A stretch of 24,810 nt of DNA from an uncultured Eubacteriales bacterium (lineage in GTDB: Bacteria > Bacillota > Clostridia > Oscillospirales > Butyricicoccaceae). Both the position numbers and the translations under genes were made by a program. The notes under the pieces were generated by a model, which saw only the letters and a program-made list of their open reading frames with translations, ran no database searches and was not told the origin of the DNA. Shown one piece after another: positions 21,366 through 24,810 of this stretch. The DNA is taken from NCBI GenBank assembly GCA_910579575.1, contig CAJTUM010000028.1, forward strand, positions 1 to 24,810, written 5' to 3'. Position 1 is the stretch's first letter. Each line of letters begins with the position of its first letter.

Positions 21366-22184
21366 TCAAGCGTCGGCCGTCAGCCAAGTCAGGTCCAAAT
21401 CCAGGCAGGCCAGGCGGACGTCGGGTTTGACCAGCTCTCCATGGAAATCGCTTCCGCCAGTGCGGCGCAGCCCGTATTTTTCCGTCAGGCGCAGATAAAA
21501 ATCCTGTTGAGCCGCCGTGTATTTGGGATAAAAACACTCGATGGCGTCCAGCCCCCAGCCTTTCATCCGTTTTACCAAGGCTTCCAGCTCGTCGTCCGGC
21601 AGACCCATCTGATAAGGATGAGCCAAAGAGGTTTTTCCGCCCCCTTCTTTAATGGCCTCCACGCAAACCCGAGCCTCCGCCTTAAACCGCGAAACCTGCT
21701 GTCGAAATTCCTGGCCGTCCAGATAGCGGCAGAACGCCTCTTCGTTGTCCGCCGCATACCCCCGGCGCACCAGCACGCGGGCAAAATGAGGCCGACCCAC
21801 GACCTCTCCTCCGGCCAGCTCTTCCACCTCCGACAGAGAGATTTCCACCCCTTTGCTCTTCAGAAAATCGATAATCTGGTATTTTCGGTCTTCCCGACCC
21901 GCTCGGAGCTTTTGGCAAAGCTGGGTCAGCGCCGGGGCGTCGGCGGAAAAATGGTATCCCAATATGTGAAAACGCCGTCCCTCTTTGGCGCTGAGCTCCA
22001 CGCCCCGAATGACTTGTATGCCCACAGCCCGGCCGGCCTCCGCAGCCCGGTCTACCCCGGCAATGGTATCATGATCGGTGACAGCCAGCGCTTCCAGCCC
22101 CCGGGCTTTGGCCAGACGCGCCACTTCCTCCGGCATATACTGGCCGTCCGAAGCGGCGGTATGGACATGCAGATCGGCTTTCAT
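21366..22184 (-). CDS. PHP-domain phosphoesterase (YciV/TrpH/RNase AM-like)
   Basis: This 272-residue cytosolic enzyme has the PHP metal-binding set: H6, H8, D13 (DLHVHTAASDG), D37-H38 (TDHDTIAG), E63 (GVELS), H73, H133 (RPHF), H189 (LAHP), and D246, H248 (GGSDFHG). Characterised relatives such as E. coli YciV are 5'-3' exonucleases that mature rRNA 5' ends and can cleave nucleoside 3',5'-bisphosphates. The ATG at 22184 has AGGAGG just upstream. It lies 32 bp after the MBL gene and 64 bp before the exonuclease gene, in one minus-strand operon, so a shared role in RNA or nucleotide turnover is plausible. Confidence 0.9.
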   Translation of the reverse strand: MKADLHVHTAASDGQYMPEEVARLAKARGLEALAVTDHDTIAGVDRAAEAGRAVGIQVIRGVELSAKEGRRFHILGYHFSADAPALTQLCQKLRAGREDRKYQIIDFLKSKGVEISLSEVEELAGGEVVGRPHFARVLVRRGYAADNEEAFCRYLDGQEFRQQVSRFKAEARVCVEAIKEGGGKTSLAHPYQMGLPDDELEALVKRMKGWGLDAIECFYPKYTAAQQDFYLRLTEKYGLRRTGGSDFHGELVKPDVRLACLDLDLTWLTADA

Positions 22185-22216
22185 CTTGTATCCTCCTTTT
22201 TCTGGCGTCGGCGGCT

Positions 22217-22921
22217 TTATCGCCGGCCGTAATAAAACCCTGCCGCAGGGCTCTGATAGAGCAGGGCGGGCAGATCCCTGTCAGGCTGGCGCCCTTCCAA
22301 TCGGCCTGCCTGCAAATCCTGCGCAGCCTGCAGCAAAGCAGGCAGGATATCCGCCTTCAACGGCAATGGACCGTGGGAGGGCAGGACGGTATCGATCTGG
22401 TTTTCCAGCGCCGCTAACTTTTCCAGGCTGGTCAGGTAGGCGGGCAAATTGCGGCCTGGCCCGAACAGAAAGATATTGCCGGCCTGGACGCTGTCTCCGC
22501 TGATCAGCAGTCGGTTTTGCCAATCCATCAGCGCAATGCTGCCCGGCGTGTGGCCAGGAATCAACAGAACCTCAAACTTCCATTTGCCCAAATCCAGAAT
22601 ATGCCCTTCCCACAGGGGGCGGGCCTCCAGCCCGGCGCCTTTTTGGCTGCTGTGGTACCGGTCAAATTCCGCCGGGTGCATCAGCGCCGGGCCAAACTGG
22701 CTGTTGCAGCCGATATGATCCATATCTGCATGGGTATTGACCAAAAAAATTGGTTTGTCCGTCAGATGAGAGAGATATTGCTTCAAATCCCCTCCGCCAT
22801 AGCCTGTATCCACCAACATGGCCCGATCCGTCCCCTCCGCCAAAAAGCAGCGGACGCCTTTTTCTTCAATCACCCAAAATCCCGGCGCAAACTGGCTGTG
22901 CGTATAAACTTGTTCGCTCAT
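22217..22921 (-). CDS. Metallo-beta-lactamase-fold hydrolase
   Basis: This 234-residue protein has the MBL fold. The main metal motif is H64-x-D66-x-D68-H69 (NTHADMDHIG), in which the second histidine of HxHxDH is replaced by aspartate. The remaining ligands are H124 (PGHTPGS), D143 (SGDSV) and H183 (PSHG). The fold hydrolyses esters, thioesters or phosphodiesters; the substrate is unknown. I chose the ATG at 22921, 8 nt after GAGGAGG; a TTG two codons upstream is less likely. It is the first gene of the minus-strand operon with the PHP and DEDDh proteins and is divergent from the small membrane protein and guaB. Confidence 0.88.
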   Translation of the reverse strand: MSEQVYTHSQFAPGFWVIEEKGVRCFLAEGTDRAMLVDTGYGGGDLKQYLSHLTDKPIFLVNTHADMDHIGCNSQFGPALMHPAEFDRYHSSQKGAGLEARPLWEGHILDLGKWKFEVLLIPGHTPGSIALMDWQNRLLISGDSVQAGNIFLFGPGRNLPAYLTSLEKLAALENQIDTVLPSHGPLPLKADILPALLQAAQDLQAGRLEGRQPDRDLPALLYQSPAAGFYYGRR

Positions 22922-23025
22922 TCGCAATTCCTCCTCAAAAATATCCGCGGCCCAACCGCCGCGAGAACATCTACCGAAATTTTATCATATCTCCCGTCAT
23001 TTTTCTATTCTGCCGCCGCTTTTTC

Positions 23026-23034
23026 TGATATAAT
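23026..23034 (+). promoter_or_regulatory. Extended -10 promoter of the small membrane protein
   Basis: TG-A-TATAAT (TG at 23026-23027, TATAAT at 23029-23034). There is no convincing -35, so this would be an extended -10 promoter giving a leader of about 70 nt. Confidence 0.6.
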
Positions 23035-23069
23035 GTTTCAATAACGCAGCATGTATCAAATTCCATGGG

Positions 23070-23103
23070 AAAGGAGGTTCCCGCGAAATCCAATTTTCGC
23101 GGG
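23070..23103 (+). promoter_or_regulatory. Strong ribosome binding site followed by a perfect hairpin
   Basis: AAAGGAGG (23070-23077) has no ATG, GTG or TTG at normal distance. Two bases later a 9-bp perfect stem forms (23080-23088 with 23095-23103, 6-nt loop). Folding this hairpin brings the AAAGGAGG to an effective 12 nt from the ATG at 23114. Confidence 0.6.
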
Positions 23104-23113
23104 GCAAAACGCT

Positions 23114-23221
23114 ATGCGAAAAGCATTTGCTATCACCGGGCTGGTGCTGGGAGCGGTTTCCGCTCTGGCCAGCGCCACAGCCCTGATCTTCAGCAGCATC
23201 GCGCTGAAGGCCGACCGCTGA
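23114..23221 (+). CDS. Tiny single-pass membrane protein
   Basis: This 35-residue frame runs from ATG at 23114 to TGA at 23221. It encodes a basic start (MRKAF), one long hydrophobic helix (GLVLGAVSALASATALIF) and a short polar end (KADR). It is too short for standard gene calling, but it has its own promoter, a hairpin-separated AAAGGAGG (23070-23077), a nearer weak CGGGG site and a strong terminator 7 nt after its stop. The positive-inside pattern predicts the N-terminus in the cytosol. Function is unknown. A signal peptide of a lost gene is the main alternative, but the frame ends cleanly before the terminator. Confidence 0.6.
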   Translation: MRKAFAITGLVLGAVSALASATALIFSSIALKADR

Positions 23222-23227
23222 CCCTCC

Positions 23228-23280
23228 CTCCCTTTCCGCCTGTTTTCTCCAGGCGGAAAGGGAGAAAAAATTCTTTTTTT
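23228..23280 (+). terminator. Terminator between the small membrane protein and guaB
   Basis: A perfect 15-bp stem (23228-23242 with 23250-23264) with a 7-nt loop, followed by A6, TTC and T7. The T run starts several bases after the stem, so it may be slightly less efficient than a classical terminator. Confidence 0.8.
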
Positions 23281-23284
23281 GACC

Positions 23285-23313
23285 TTGACTTGTCTCATAT
23301 TTTGTGATATTTT
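23285..23313 (+). promoter_or_regulatory. guaB promoter
   Basis: TTGACT (23285-23290), a 17-bp spacer and TATTTT (23308-23313), with an extended TG at 23305-23306, 43 bp before the guaB ATG. A second TTGACC starts at 23279. Confidence 0.75.
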
Positions 23314-23356
23314 ATTGTGAATTATAGAAACATAGAAACAGATAGGAGAGTTGAGC

Positions 23357-24810
23357 ATGGCGCACTATTACGACGAACCGTCCCATACCTTTGGCGAGTA
23401 TCTGCTGATCCCCGGTTATTCCTCCACAGAGTGCATCCCCGCCAACGTCAGCCTGAAAACGCCCCTGGTCAAATTCAAAAAAGGCGAAGAGCCCTCCATG
23501 AGCCTAAACATCCCCTTGGTTTCCGCCATCATGCAATCGGTTTCCGACGACCATATGGCCATCGCCTTGGCCAGAGAAGGCGGCCTGTCCTTCATCTATG
23601 GCTCCCAAAGCGTAGAAGACGAAGCCGCCATGGTGGCTCGGGTCAAAGCCTACAAGGCCGGCTTTGTGCGCAGCGATTCCAACCTGGGGCCGGACAGCAC
23701 TTTGGCCGACGTGCTGGCGCTGAAAGAGCGCTCCGGCCATTCCACCATGGCTGTCACAGAAGACGGCACAGAGGAAGGCAAACTGTTAGGCGTCGTCACC
23801 AGCCGGGATTATCGGGTCAGCCGCATGGACCCCTCCGTTAAGGTTACAGAATTTATGACCCCCTTCGACAAACTGGTCTATGCCTCGGATACCACCTCGC
23901 TGAAAGAGGCCAACGACATCATCTGGGAAAACAAGCTCAATTCCCTGCCCTTGGTGGATAAGGAGCAGCGGCTGAAATATTTTGTCTTCCGCAAGGATTA
24001 CTCCTCCCACAAGGAAAACGCTTTTGAGCTGCTGGACAGCTCCAAGCGATATATGGTTGGCGCGGGCATCAACACCCGAGATTATGAAACCCGCGTGCCC
24101 GCCCTGGTGGAAGCCGGCGCGGACGTTTTGTGCATCGATTCCTCTGAGGGCTTTTCCGCTTGGCAGAAAATCACGATTGATTGGATCCGCTCCAAATATG
24201 GAGACAACGTCAAGGTAGGCGCCGGCAACGTGGTGGACGCCGAAGGCTTCCGCTTTTTGGCCGAAGCAGGCGCTGATTTTGTCAAAATCGGCATCGGCGG
24301 CGGCAGCATCTGCATCACTCGAGAGCAAAAGGGCATCGGGCGGGGACAAGCCACGGCCGTCATCGAAGTGGCCAAGGCCCGAGACGAATATTTTAAGGAA
24401 ACCGGCGTCTATATCCCCCTGTGTTCCGACGGCGGCATCGTCCATGATTACCATATGACGCTTGCCCTAGCCATGGGCGCGGACTTTATCATGCTGGGCC
24501 GTTATTTCTCCCGCTTCGACGAGAGCCCCACCAACAAGGTGATTATCAACGGCAATTACATGAAGGAATATTGGGGCGAAGGCTCCAATAGAGCTAGAAA
24601 CTGGCAGCGTTACGATATGGGCGGCGACAAAAAGCTTTCCTTTGAAGAGGGCGTGGATTCTTATGTGCCCTATGCCGGCAGCTTGAAGGATAATGTCACC
24701 ATGTCGCTGAATAAAGTGCGCTCCACGATGTGCAACTGCGGCGTGTTGAATATCCCGGATTTACAGCGGGACGCTAAAATCACCCTGGTTTCCGCCACCA
24801 GCATTGTGGA
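23357..24810 (+). CDS. guaB: IMP dehydrogenase, Tritrichomonas-like class (3' end outside window)
   Basis: The visible 484 residues are IMP dehydrogenase, which oxidises IMP to XMP with NAD+, the rate-limiting step of guanine nucleotide synthesis. The barrel begins at once (YYDEPSHTFGEYLLIPG), a CBS-pair insert covers about 100-220, and the catalytic loop is GGGSICITREQKG with C319. The flap holds R418-Y419 (NWQRYDMGGD) and is followed by EEGVDSYVPYAG. Length, sequence and numbering fit the T. foetus enzyme (C319, R418, Y419), as does the pair K310 and E431 that lowers mycophenolic acid binding there. The start has AGGAGAG 6-7 nt upstream and its own promoter. The frame is open to the last base, so about 20 residues are missing. 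Confidence 0.96.
   Translation, partial: MAHYYDEPSHTFGEYLLIPGYSSTECIPANVSLKTPLVKFKKGEEPSMSLNIPLVSAIMQSVSDDHMAIALAREGGLSFIYGSQSVEDEAAMVARVKAYKAGFVRSDSNLGPDSTLADVLALKERSGHSTMAVTEDGTEEGKLLGVVTSRDYRVSRMDPSVKVTEFMTPFDKLVYASDTTSLKEANDIIWENKLNSLPLVDKEQRLKYFVFRKDYSSHKENAFELLDSSKRYMVGAGINTRDYETRVPALVEAGADVLCIDSSEGFSAWQKITIDWIRSKYGDNVKVGAGNVVDAEGFRFLAEAGADFVKIGIGGGSICITREQKGIGRGQATAVIEVAKARDEYFKETGVYIPLCSDGGIVHDYHMTLALAMGADFIMLGRYFSRFDESPTNKVIINGNYMKEYWGEGSNRARNWQRYDMGGDKKLSFEEGVDSYVPYAGSLKDNVTMSLNKVRSTMCNCGVLNIPDLQRDAKITLVSATSIV

Noticed and set aside
23065..23307. 80-residue frame starting ATG at 23065
   Set aside because: It begins before the AAAGGAGG rather than after it, has no ribosome binding site of its own, runs through the terminator hairpin and has no recognisable composition.
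1..24810. CRISPR array, prophage or insertion sequence
   Set aside because: No regularly spaced repeats, transposase, integrase or phage structural gene is visible on either strand.

Overview
The window looks like chromosome of a fairly GC-rich (mid-to-high 50s %, by eye) Firmicute, most likely an uncultured or gut-type member of the Clostridia. The basis is the AGGAGG-type ribosome binding sites, sigma-A type promoters (several with exact 17-bp spacers), intrinsic terminators, a bactofilin, S-layer-homology (SLH) domains, a PssA/Psd pair of clostridial type, the prmA-rsmE pair, and an IMP dehydrogenase of the unusual class otherwise familiar from Tritrichomonas foetus. No phage, plasmid, insertion sequence or CRISPR array is visible.

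Layout. 1-270: intergenic repeat-like DNA with hairpins. 273-1755: a bacteriohemerythrin with a long unassigned C-terminal domain, divergent from a cupin protein. 1996-3381: a two-gene envelope operon (membrane-anchored GH19/lysozyme-like hydrolase plus bactofilin). 3462-4325: a 3-hydroxyisobutyrate-dehydrogenase-type reductase. 4674-6135: a more AT-rich minus-strand cluster of three poorly known genes, one with a possible nuclease core. 6281-6540: a tRNA operon Met(CAT)-Glu(TTC)-Val(CAC) with a full-consensus promoter. 6684-11845: a minus-strand housekeeping series, rarA, gluQ, prmA, rsmE and a multi-pass membrane protein. 12044-12881: an XRE regulator divergent from a DUF5067-like gene, with two direct repeats between them.

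12993-17132: a redox locus. A LysR regulator is divergent from a small helical protein, an iron-sulfur-flavoprotein-like reductase and a 716-residue exported protein that joins three SLH domains, a flavodoxin domain and an aldo/keto reductase domain. This fusion is the most unusual gene in the window: it appears to place a two-module redox enzyme on the cell surface. 17529-19581: a phosphatidylethanolamine operon (VTT/DedA-like membrane protein, pssA, psd) behind a promoter and a separate upstream promoter-hairpin unit. 19648-20235: an AT-rich DUF4291 gene. 20363-22921: a minus-strand operon of a metallo-beta-lactamase-fold hydrolase, a PHP phosphoesterase and a DEDDh exonuclease. 23114-24810: a tiny membrane protein whose strong ribosome binding site is separated from its start by a perfect hairpin, then guaB, cut by the window end.

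All assignments come from reading the sequence and from memory of protein families; no search was run.
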